From positions 1 through 34,516 of the forward strand of contig CAMHNK010000007.1 of the NCBI GenBank assembly GCA_946186455.1: a stretch of DNA of 34,516 bases, in the 5' to 3' direction. This document shows positions 26,091-34,440 of this stretch, one piece after another; the first letter of the stretch is position 1, and each line of letters starts with the position of its first letter. The DNA comes from an uncultured Candidatus Saccharibacteria bacterium (lineage in GTDB: Bacteria; Patescibacteriota; Saccharimonadia; Saccharimonadales; Saccharimonadaceae). The position numbers were made by a program, and so were the translations under genes. The notes under the pieces were generated by a model. It was given only the letters and a program-made list of their open reading frames with translations, had not been told where the DNA came from and ran no database searches.

Positions 26091-26300
26091 ATGGCGAAGA
26101 ATTCCAAGCAGAAGACCATCGAGTACAAGGGGGCCCGTTATATGGGTATTCTGAAAGAGGGTAAGGTTCACGTCCGCGTGAAGCGTACTGCGCGTGGCCA
26201 GAATATGCTGGTAGGTGTTTTCGACCCCGCTGAGGGGTTTTGGCACAATGACACACTTCCCCTCTTCGTGAGGCATCAAATCGAAGATTGCTTCGGCTAA
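26091..26300 (+). CDS. Small basic protein of unknown function (69 aa), monocistronic
   Basis: AAGGAGG ribosome-binding site, own promoter and strong terminator; MAKNSKQKTIEYKGARYMGILKEGKVHVRVKRTARGQN... Confidence 0.75.
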   Translation: MAKNSKQKTIEYKGARYMGILKEGKVHVRVKRTARGQNMLVGVFDPAEGFWHNDTLPLFVRHQIEDCFG

Positions 26301-26313
26301 TCTTTCTCCTTTA

Positions 26314-26338
26314 CCCCGACCTAGTGTCGGGGATTTTT
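26314..26338 (+). terminator. Rho-independent terminator
   Basis: ccccgac-ctagt-gtcgggg followed by attttttat. Confidence 0.88.
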
Positions 26339-26355
26339 TATGGTATGATAAAGGT

Positions 26356-26979
26356 ATGGAAGAAAAAATTGCAAAGATTAAAGACTGGCTCGGATCGGGC
26401 TCGATTAATATTTTTGGTTTGCCGATGTCCGGTAAGGATACACAAGGCGTGATGCTGGCGCAAGCGCTCGGGGCGAAACTGTTGTCATCCGGAATGATTA
26501 TCCGCGCCAAAGAGGCTGAAACGAGGCAGAATTTGACGGACAATGGGAATTTGCTTCCAACGAACATGTTCTATGATTGGGTATTACCATATTTTGAGAG
26601 ACCAGATTTGTTTAGACAACCTTTAATTCTCTCTTCGATTGGCAGGTGGTATGGCGAAGAAAATGCCGTGATGTCTGCAGCGGCAGGAGCTGGGCACGAG
26701 ATTATGGCAGTGATTCTCTTAAATGTCTCGGAAAAAGACGTTGAATCAAGATTTGAATCGGCAAAAATCCTAAACGACCGGGGCGACCGGAAGGATGATG
26801 ATAATATCGAGGTGTTTAGGAACCGGATGAAGGAGTTCCGTGAAAAAACTTTGCCGGTACTCTATCATTACCGCGATTTGGACTTATTAATAGAGGTGAA
26901 TGGTAACCAGGAGCGCGACAAAGTATTTAACGAGATCGTCGAAAAACTTTACGAAAAAGCTTCGCAATCTCCTGCCTAA
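26356..26979 (+). CDS. Adenylate kinase-like nucleoside monophosphate kinase
   Basis: INIFGLPMSGKDTQGVMLAQALGAKLLSSGMIIR; TATGAT-N6-ATG upstream. Confidence 0.75.
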   Translation: MEEKIAKIKDWLGSGSINIFGLPMSGKDTQGVMLAQALGAKLLSSGMIIRAKEAETRQNLTDNGNLLPTNMFYDWVLPYFERPDLFRQPLILSSIGRWYGEENAVMSAAAGAGHEIMAVILLNVSEKDVESRFESAKILNDRGDRKDDDNIEVFRNRMKEFREKTLPVLYHYRDLDLLIEVNGNQERDKVFNEIVEKLYEKASQSPA

Positions 26980-28309
26980 ATTCATAAATCACATAGATTA
27001 AACCGAGAACCACGACACCCAGCACCGCATAGAGAGCGATGAAGGAGGTATTTTCTTCGAAGGTGGAGGTGGCGAGGCTGTAGTCGGCGCCGTTATTGAC
27101 TTTGATTTTCTTGCATTTACCGGTTTCGGGGTTTAATTCGTAGCCTTCTTTGCAGGTGGTGACCTTTTCTTCTTCGACTTTTTTGCAACGGTTAGTGAGG
27201 GGATTTAGATACTGGCCGGTGGGGCAGGTTTTTTCTTCGATAATAGTGGCTTTGACGCAGTTGCCGGTTTCTTCGTTGATGATTTTTCCCTCTCCGCAAG
27301 TGCGGTACTCCTGATAGATATTGGGCTCTGACGGGGTGGGGAGAAAGGTGGTCTCATAGAGGCGAGCGCCGTTTTCTTGGTAGCCAATCCAGGCGTAGGA
27401 AGTGGCGCGTTTTTGGCCGTGGGGGAGCTCAAGTCGATCGAGCGATTCACCGGTAGTATCAATGAGCGAAATAGCAACGAAATTGGTAGGGTTTTTGGTG
27501 ATAGTAAAGTCGGTTCGATATTCGGCTTTGTAGGCGTCTGGTTTCATGATGCCGGATAAGGGGTAGAGTTTGTTTTTGTACTCGAGCGAACAACCGTCTA
27601 AAAGGATTTGTTCGGAGGATGAATTATAGAGTTCAATGAACTGTTCTTCCCTCGATTCGTCGTAGTAGCTGAGTACTTCTGAGATAAGAAGGCCTTTACA
27701 CTGGCTCAAAATCTCGGGTTTTTCCTCCTCCTCGACAAAATAACTATTCTCGTCGTAGACGGGCTCGTAGGAATCGACCTGAATGAAGGTCGCAAGAGAA
27801 TCACGGAGCAAAATCTTGGGATTTGCGGATTTAAAGGCCGGGTAGCAATCGTTTTTACCGGTCCAACAGATCGAATCGAGAATAGTGCCATCCCGTTTAA
27901 GATCAAGAGCAGCGGAAAAGGCGAGGCCACGAAAAGTACGCGTGGATTTATAGTTCACGGCTGCCAGCTCGCTCCCGGGCGAGCTGGCTAAGCGAAGGAG
28001 GATGCTCTCGCCGACCAACCAACTGTTCTCGGGGAATTCCATCAGCACAAAGGATTCCCCGCTAGAATTAGTATAGCCTATGGACAGGCCAGCGAGCGAA
28101 AGAGGGTCACCGGGTGTGGACCGAGCAAGCTCGATCATTTCGCCGGTGTTAGCGACGCCATCAATAGTGTAGCCAGGATTGATGGCACGAATGTAGATTT
28201 CGGGATATTCGGTGGCAGTATCGGCAAAGACGGATGGGGAGATAAATATGGAAATGATTAATAACCCGAAAACACATTTTAAAATGAATAAAACATTTTT
28301 CATGCCCAC
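26927..28309 (-). CDS. Surface-anchored lamin-tail-domain protein with Cys-rich repeats
   Basis: Signal peptide; LTD-like ISEVLSYYDESREEQFIELYNSSSEQILLDGCSLEY; three repeats ending ...NPeTgkCkk; C-terminal TM plus basic tail. Confidence 0.75.
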   Translation of the reverse strand: MGMKNVLFILKCVFGLLIISIFISPSVFADTATEYPEIYIRAINPGYTIDGVANTGEMIELARSTPGDPLSLAGLSIGYTNSSGESFVLMEFPENSWLVGESILLRLASSPGSELAAVNYKSTRTFRGLAFSAALDLKRDGTILDSICWTGKNDCYPAFKSANPKILLRDSLATFIQVDSYEPVYDENSYFVEEEEKPEILSQCKGLLISEVLSYYDESREEQFIELYNSSSEQILLDGCSLEYKNKLYPLSGIMKPDAYKAEYRTDFTITKNPTNFVAISLIDTTGESLDRLELPHGQKRATSYAWIGYQENGARLYETTFLPTPSEPNIYQEYRTCGEGKIINEETGNCVKATIIEEKTCPTGQYLNPLTNRCKKVEEEKVTTCKEGYELNPETGKCKKIKVNNGADYSLATSTFEENTSFIALYAVLGVVVLGLIYVIYEFRQEIAKLFRKVFRRSR

Positions 28310-28363
28310 GACGCTAACAAAACATCTCTAGAATTGCAACCCCCCACATGATATAATGTAAGC

Positions 28364-29068
28364 ATGGGCATCTTCATCTCTGTGATTATTCTTGTACTCG
28401 TTATGCTAATTCAGTTAATGCTTCAGCTAAATACGGGTGTTTTTGCGCTTTTCTATCATTACGCTCTTGGTAAACTATCCCGCAAAAAGACGGATGATTT
28501 ATGCCTTTATTACATTCTCGGTACGGAAATGTTTATCGGTGGAATTTGGCTGATTATCTATATTTTTCTGTTTAATATGGTGGGCGAGTCTGGCGAAGCC
28601 GTATTTAGAATTATGCCGTGGGTACTCGTAGGGGTATGCATGGCAGAGGCGCTCGCGAGCCCATTCTTCTATTATCGTAAGGGTAAAATGACCGAATTAT
28701 TTGTGCCGCGTAGGATTACAAGTGGGATTTCGGGTAAGGTAAAGAGCGTGAAGACGCGGCTCGATGCCTTTATTTTAGGATTTGTGGTAGGGGCGTTTGA
28801 ACTCATCTTTACATTGCCACTCTATCTGGTAGCACTCACGGTTTTGATGGATGCGACGGAGATTCCAAGGGCGCCAGTAATTATTGTTTACATTATTCTC
28901 GCGACCGTACCGCTATTTGCAACAAGGATTATGTTTAGAACCGATCATAATTTGGCCGAAATTGAGCGAAAAAGAGTGAAGGCGAAGCCGTTTGTGAAGA
29001 TTTCGCTTTGTGTTCTATATCTAATCGTAGCAGGATTAATGGCATACATCGGGGTACAACATGGATAG
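28364..29068 (+). CDS. Polytopic membrane protein of unknown function
   Basis: Multiple hydrophobic segments; TATAAT-N6-ATG upstream. Confidence 0.65.
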   Translation: MGIFISVIILVLVMLIQLMLQLNTGVFALFYHYALGKLSRKKTDDLCLYYILGTEMFIGGIWLIIYIFLFNMVGESGEAVFRIMPWVLVGVCMAEALASPFFYYRKGKMTELFVPRRITSGISGKVKSVKTRLDAFILGFVVGAFELIFTLPLYLVALTVLMDATEIPRAPVIIVYIILATVPLFATRIMFRTDHNLAEIERKRVKAKPFVKISLCVLYLIVAGLMAYIGVQHG

Positions 29069-29300
29069 TAGCACAGAAAAAGATTTAAGAAGAGAGTTAA
29101 AGATCCATGCGAAAGCGCTCGGAATCCCATCAGGGGCAGCGGATTCGTTTATCGACGAGACAATTAAGACTGTAAAGAAGAATTTGAAGAAGAAAACGGT
29201 GATTACAAAGGCGGATTTTGAGCGAATGGTAGCTAGAGAACTAAAGAAGTATAATGCCGATTTTGCTTATGTATATCAAAATCGTGATAAGATAATATAA
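29061..29300 (+). CDS. Small helical hypothetical protein (79 aa)
   Basis: Overlaps the upstream CDS end by 8 nt and precedes the oxidoreductase. Confidence 0.6.
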   Translation: MDSSTEKDLRRELKIHAKALGIPSGAADSFIDETIKTVKKNLKKKTVITKADFERMVARELKKYNADFAYVYQNRDKII

Positions 29301-29308
29301 GAGGTACT

Positions 29309-30667
29309 ATGGGAAAGAAATACAATTTTGACTACGTCGTAATCGGTAGTGGTCCTGCCGGTACCACGGCGGCATTAACTTTAGCCAGAAAAGCCAAAAA
29401 CAAGGTCGCGATTGTTGAGGACCATGCTTTTGGTGGCAATAATTTGAATTCCCGTGATGTTCCCTATCTGGTAAGCCTCGGCTTTTCCCACACATTCTCA
29501 AAACTCACGAATTATCCAGAGATTAATGCACAAGAGATGCATTTTAATTTCCCTTCTGTAGTAATGCACCAAAACCAGACGATTCAAGCACTCGGGGGTG
29601 GCTCGACAGACGTATTTGATACGGCTGGGATTATTTCGATGTTTGGGCATGCGCATTTTATTGATGCACATACGCTCGCGGTGGGCCACGAACAGATTAC
29701 TTCGGAACACTTTATTATCGCAACTGGCGCGAAGTTAAATACGGGTGATATCGTGGGGCTTGATAATGTGCCTTGTCTCACACCGGAGACGGCGATTAAG
29801 CTGAGAAAACTGCCAAAATACGCTCTTGTAGTCGGCGGTGGCTCGACCGGATGCGAAATTGCTTCGTATTTTGCCGAACTCGGTACGTCGGTCTTTATGG
29901 CAGAGGCGAGTGAAAGAATTCTACCAAAGGAAGATCCAGAAGCGAGTAATGCGGTGATGGATTATTCCACGACGAAGCTTGGAATTAAGATTGCAACCGA
30001 GACGAAAGTAGTCGCGGTAGAGCGCGATGCGGTGAGTAAAAAAGTGATTATCTCTTCGAACGGACGCGAGAAATCAGTTAGAATTGATTGTATTATCCTC
30101 GCAACGGGTTCGAAGCCGGTGCTCGATATCGGGCTTGAGAATGCCGAAGTGAAATATAGCGAAAATGGTATTCAGGTGAATAAGATGTTCCAGACATCCA
30201 CCAAGAATATCTATGCGATTGGCGACGCGCTCGGGGGTGATTCATCGACCGAAAGAGCGGTATATCAGGGCAAAACTTTGGCACTTAATCTCCTTGATAA
30301 GGCGAGGGTTTATCCGGATTACAGAGGATTCGTTAGAGTAACCTCGACGAACCCAGAGGTCGCGGCGATTGGTAAAACTGAGGCGGAACTCAAAAAAGAA
30401 GGTATTAAATTCCGTAAAGCAGTAGTCTATATCAAGGATCTACCAATCAGTAAGATTGATCGTTTTAGTGATGGTTTAGTAAAGATGATTATCGGTGGGA
30501 ACCGGAGGATTCTCGGCGCGACAATTGTAGCACCGAATGCTTCCCTGATGGCCTCGGAGATATCGCTCGCAGTGCGTCATAATATGACAATTGATCAACT
30601 GAGAGAGACGCCACACATTGCAAATAGTTTTGCAGCCGTAATTGGCGAAATTAGTGATAGTCTTTAA
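29309..30667 (+). CDS. FAD/NAD(P)-dependent pyridine-nucleotide disulfide oxidoreductase family protein lacking the redox-active cysteines
   Basis: YDFVVIGSGPAGTTAAL-type FAD motif, second GGGSTGCEIASYFAELG, NIYAIGDALGG; C-x4-C site is GGNNLNSRDVPYL. Confidence 0.88.
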   Translation: MGKKYNFDYVVIGSGPAGTTAALTLARKAKNKVAIVEDHAFGGNNLNSRDVPYLVSLGFSHTFSKLTNYPEINAQEMHFNFPSVVMHQNQTIQALGGGSTDVFDTAGIISMFGHAHFIDAHTLAVGHEQITSEHFIIATGAKLNTGDIVGLDNVPCLTPETAIKLRKLPKYALVVGGGSTGCEIASYFAELGTSVFMAEASERILPKEDPEASNAVMDYSTTKLGIKIATETKVVAVERDAVSKKVIISSNGREKSVRIDCIILATGSKPVLDIGLENAEVKYSENGIQVNKMFQTSTKNIYAIGDALGGDSSTERAVYQGKTLALNLLDKARVYPDYRGFVRVTSTNPEVAAIGKTEAELKKEGIKFRKAVVYIKDLPISKIDRFSDGLVKMIIGGNRRILGATIVAPNASLMASEISLAVRHNMTIDQLRETPHIANSFAAVIGEISDSL

Positions 30668-30670
30668 AAC

Positions 30671-30712
30671 AAAAATCGACCTGGGTTAGGGGGGTAACCT
30701 AGGTCGATTTTT
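30671..30712. terminator. Rho-independent terminator
   Basis: aaaaatcgacctgggtta-gggggg-taacctaggtcgattttt, 18-bp stem with one G:U. Confidence 0.85.
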
Positions 30713-30731
30713 ATCCTGAACAATTTAAACT

Positions 30732-30808
30732 TGGTGGCGGGGGTTGGATTTGAACCAACGACCTTTTGGTTATGAGCCAAACGAGCTACCAGGCTGCTCT
30801 ACCCCGCG
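30732..30808 (-). tRNA. Initiator tRNA-Met(CAT)
   Basis: CGCGGGGTAGAGCAGCCTGGTAGCTCGTTTGGCTCATAACCAAAAGG...CCCCGCC-A-CCA; A11:U24 D-stem pair and 1:72 mismatch. Confidence 0.93.
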
Positions 30809-30866
30809 ATATTTAAGGTACCTGTATATTATACACCAAATTTTGTTTTTTGTAAAGAATTATAGG

Positions 30867-32162
30867 TTAGTCGAGGAAATCCCACTCTGAAGTGACGGTA
30901 AGGTCTTTCTCGAGGGCTTCGCCAACTTGAACAGCGTAGAACGGATAGGCAAAGGCATTGTCGGCTGGCTCGAGACGGACTTCAACACGGCGGTAGAGGT
31001 CGTTAGCACGGCCAGTGGAATCGATGAGAACCTGAACGCCGTTAAGAGATGCGAGAGAGGTATCGCCCATTGCGCCACCACCAGCGACGGCAGAGCCACC
31101 GCAATCGACGCCATCTTTACAGATGAATTCAAGCGAGAAGTCGGTTTCTGGTTGACCATAAGGGAGTGAAACGACAAACATGAAGGTGTCGTTGCTGCGA
31201 GCGCCACCAAGTGGGTCTGGGAGGTTTAAAGTGGTGGAACAGACATATTCATCGGAAACGTTGTTCCCTGGGCAGTAGACGAGGAATGGGAGATCCTTTC
31301 TAAGATCGTTCGTTGCGGCCATTTGGGCGGCGGAAATTTGGTTGATACCATCTTTGTAGGCGCCCATGTAGGTGGAATTTGAGGTTCTACCAGCGGCGCT
31401 AGCGTTAGCGGTTGGGACCATATAAACCGTAGCGCGGTCAGTCCTACCACCGGAGGTTTGGCCATTGAGCTGATCAAGGGTAAAGTTGGCAGCGGTTTGA
31501 ATCATTTCGACGCCGAGAGTCGGTGGAGTGGAAGCGTTCACGAGGTTAAGTGGCTGGAAAACGACTTGATCGGAAATGTAATTTGAGTAATCAAGCACCA
31601 TGGTGCCACCGTTCAAATACCAGTTAACTTTGACGGCTTTGATGTCGGCCGCTTTGGCTTTTTCGAGGTCAACTTTGATGATACGATATGGATTCATCGA
31701 GGAGAGACTAGCACGATAGTCGCTAAGTTTAGTCTTAATAGTGACACAGGTGTAGGCTTGGTTCATTTCGTTGCTACTTGAAGTAGATTCTTCAACTGAA
31801 ACTTCGCCACTTTCGCCATCTTTGATGCGACCAAGGATATGGCCAACCATGTCACAGTTTGGATGATTCATCCAATAGACGATGTCTTGGCAGGTGATTT
31901 CAGCACCGTGAAGGAGTTCGTCTGGATAAGTTGTACCGGAATTGACACAGTTTTGGTAGTTCATGAAGGTGAGTTTAGCATCTTCAACACCAGCAAGAGC
32001 AGCGTCGTAAGCAGATTGGGAAAGGTCGTCGTTTGACGAACGCGTCACTTCTGCCATAATCGCGATGGCAAAGCTCGTAGCGATGACAATTAGAATCAAG
32101 GTTGACAATGCGACAATGTAAAACGACGCAGCACCTTGTTTAAATTTTCTTTTTAGCCTCAT
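30867..32162 (-). CDS. Type IV pilus assembly/minor pilin-like protein (PilX/GspK-like)
   Basis: KFKQGAASFYIVALSTLILIVIATSFAIAIMAEVTRS N-terminus, large exported domain, in pilin cluster. Confidence 0.7.
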   Translation of the reverse strand: MRLKRKFKQGAASFYIVALSTLILIVIATSFAIAIMAEVTRSSNDDLSQSAYDAALAGVEDAKLTFMNYQNCVNSGTTYPDELLHGAEITCQDIVYWMNHPNCDMVGHILGRIKDGESGEVSVEESTSSSNEMNQAYTCVTIKTKLSDYRASLSSMNPYRIIKVDLEKAKAADIKAVKVNWYLNGGTMVLDYSNYISDQVVFQPLNLVNASTPPTLGVEMIQTAANFTLDQLNGQTSGGRTDRATVYMVPTANASAAGRTSNSTYMGAYKDGINQISAAQMAATNDLRKDLPFLVYCPGNNVSDEYVCSTTLNLPDPLGGARSNDTFMFVVSLPYGQPETDFSLEFICKDGVDCGGSAVAGGGAMGDTSLASLNGVQVLIDSTGRANDLYRRVEVRLEPADNAFAYPFYAVQVGEALEKDLTVTSEWDFLD

Positions 32163-33095
32163 CTATCCTCCATTTACCTGAACGGCAAAATTAAATTTAT
32201 TAATCGCACAATAACTATAATTCCCTGATACGATGCCATTTGGAGCGGCGCAGGCATTGCCTTGAGCAACGATGTTAACGCCACCAGAAACGGTACCAAG
32301 GATGAACGAAATTGAATAGAAGGCGTTGTCGCCGTTTTCGGAAACAGCTGGGCGGGCGACGGAAATATCATAGACAGCAAGATCATTGCCATTGTCCGGT
32401 GGAAGCAAGTCGACGATGTCACTTCTTAAGGTACCGTAGCTCACTTCGCTTACATCAAAGACGTTGCTGATGCCACCTTCCGGTAATTCGTAGGATTGTC
32501 CGGTTTTATCGACGGCGGCGAGACAGAAGATGCGAGACTCATCTTGGATACGGAGCAGACGAAATGGCTTTTGACCTGGTTCTGGGTATTCCTTAACAGT
32601 ACCGTTAATAAGATAACGAATCTTAGCCCAGTCGCGATTGGTTTTAGCTGGGAAAACGGCGTTGTCGGCTTCGAAATAACCACTGTTCCAGATGTAAGTG
32701 TAGGAACCAGTACAGAAGGCGCCAAGAATTGGGACTTCTTGTTCGACACCGCTTAAGCGGATTTTAGCGGTTTTGGTGACGGCGACGTAATTTTTAGCAT
32801 TGTCTTCTTCACATTTTTGACGCTCAATTGCGTCGAGTGAAAGACCGGAAGAATAGATATTAGCGTAGCAGCTAGAGATAAGGCCTCTTGCGGATGAGCT
32901 TTGAATCGAGGCACGCATATCATCAACAAGATCAGTACCAGTGGAATTTACACGGCTGAGTTTCATACCACGTTGGAAGGCGGTGACGGTATTAGAGATG
33001 ATAAGGACGATGGAAATAGAGAGCAAACCAATAAAAAGCATGGCTAAAGTTAGCTCAACCAAAGTAAACCCATCCCGGTAAGTCTTCCTAGACAT
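32163..33095 (-). CDS. Type IV prepilin (PilW-like)
   Basis: Prepilin motif DGFTLVELTLAMLFIGLLSISIVLII. Confidence 0.85.
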   Translation of the reverse strand: MSRKTYRDGFTLVELTLAMLFIGLLSISIVLIISNTVTAFQRGMKLSRVNSTGTDLVDDMRASIQSSSARGLISSCYANIYSSGLSLDAIERQKCEEDNAKNYVAVTKTAKIRLSGVEQEVPILGAFCTGSYTYIWNSGYFEADNAVFPAKTNRDWAKIRYLINGTVKEYPEPGQKPFRLLRIQDESRIFCLAAVDKTGQSYELPEGGISNVFDVSEVSYGTLRSDIVDLLPPDNGNDLAVYDISVARPAVSENGDNAFYSISFILGTVSGGVNIVAQGNACAAPNGIVSGNYSYCAINKFNFAVQVNGG

Positions 33096-33133
33096 ACTTA
33101 AATTATATCATAATGCTTATGATTTTTTATAGA

Positions 33134-33949
33134 TTATTTGCAGTGATTTTCGGAGCTGTCTTGGTCAACGATTTCGACGCCGGACGAGTTACGAGCGTTT
33201 CTCACGATGCGAATATCACGACGGAAGGAACCTCTGACGCCCATGCCATATGGATTGACACAGAAGTTGATTTCACCTACATCAAAATAGTCAAGCCGAT
33301 CGGTGAGAAGTTTGCGCGTGCCATCGTAGTTGCCATCGAGACGGGCATTTCTGATAGTTTCATTAACTGGGATGATACGATCCGAAAAGAGCGTATTGAT
33401 GATGCCGGAGCGAGGATGGCGAACGATGAGAATGGAACCTCTGAAATTATTGTTTTCCCCATTTACGAGTGTTGTCCTTTCGATAACAGAACCCCAGGTT
33501 GGCATGTAACTATTGGCATAGCCAGCTGTAGAAACATTGGTAATAACACCACCGGTGACCTCTTCAACGAGGACATTGATATTTAAGGCTTTAAAAGTCC
33601 GAATGATTGAGCCGGTGCCGATGGCATTAGCGTCACCAATCACATCGTAAGTAAAGAAGCGTTGCTCGTCATCTGGAATTCTTTCGCCTTTTAAGTCATA
33701 TTCTTGGCCGAAGACAATGAGCTTGCCATAAATGGCGCGTTCACTACGGCCATCGCTAATTCCCTGTGGGTTGGCAACTTGAGCATAAACGTCACGCAAA
33801 AAGTTCGTGAAGCTTTGGACGGAATCATTATATTTTTGTTGCCAAAGGGAGTTTTGAGTGCCAGCCACAATGCCGACAAACAAAGCACCAGTGAGTGCCA
33901 AAAAGAATGAGATTTCAATCAAAGTAAAACCACGTCGGGCCTTTTTCAT
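33134..33949 (-). CDS. Type IV prepilin
   Basis: Prepilin motif RRGFTLIEISFFLALTGALFVGIVAG; start moved to ATG 33949 on prepilin leader and -10 spacing. Confidence 0.85.
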   Translation of the reverse strand: MKKARRGFTLIEISFFLALTGALFVGIVAGTQNSLWQQKYNDSVQSFTNFLRDVYAQVANPQGISDGRSERAIYGKLIVFGQEYDLKGERIPDDEQRFFTYDVIGDANAIGTGSIIRTFKALNINVLVEEVTGGVITNVSTAGYANSYMPTWGSVIERTTLVNGENNNFRGSILIVRHPRSGIINTLFSDRIIPVNETIRNARLDGNYDGTRKLLTDRLDYFDVGEINFCVNPYGMGVRGSFRRDIRIVRNARNSSGVEIVDQDSSENHCK

Positions 33950-33972
33950 ACTTTTATTATAGCATAAGTTTT

Positions 33973-34401
33973 TTATACATTTGGAAATAGGAACATCATC
34001 CATTTTTCAAAATTGGAATAGTTCTTCTCTACCTTCGTAATGGTGGCGACTTGATGCTTGTTTTTGGCGGTTTCGGAGTTTGGTTCAAGATAAACCATGT
34101 GCTCACCCGGGAGTTGCTTGTTGGCGAGACGGCGAGCGGCGAGCTCTTTATATTCGTCGGTTTTGTAGTATTCGTTCTCGAGTTCAGCGGTTTCGACTTC
34201 GATTTTTAAGAGTTCAAGGGATTTCTTGTCAGCAGAGAGGCGCTCGGTTAATTCCCAGTTTCTAGACATGGCCTGGATAGATTGGTAGGTCCAGGTCAAA
34301 CAGAGAGCAATCGCAATAATTAAGACCACATTTTCGATCGTAAAAAAACCGTGCTTAAGAATATACCGGAGTTGTCGCAACTTGGTCCTAAACGCGTTCA
34401 C
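33973..34401 (-). CDS. FtsL/DivIC-like septum formation initiator
   Basis: One TM, coiled coil LSADKKSLELLKIEVETAELENEYYKTDEYKELAARRLANKQLPGEHMVYLEP; GTG start. Confidence 0.65.
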   Translation of the reverse strand: MNAFRTKLRQLRYILKHGFFTIENVVLIIAIALCLTWTYQSIQAMSRNWELTERLSADKKSLELLKIEVETAELENEYYKTDEYKELAARRLANKQLPGEHMVYLEPNSETAKNKHQVATITKVEKNYSNFEKWMMFLFPNV

Positions 34402-34440
34402 GCTTACTATTATAACATTTTATGGTAAAATAGAGAAGCT

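Noticed and set aside
26010-26567. 185-aa minus-strand ORF
   Set aside because: Antisense to the 69-aa gene, its terminator and the adenylate kinase-like gene; no ribosome-binding site or recognisable motif.
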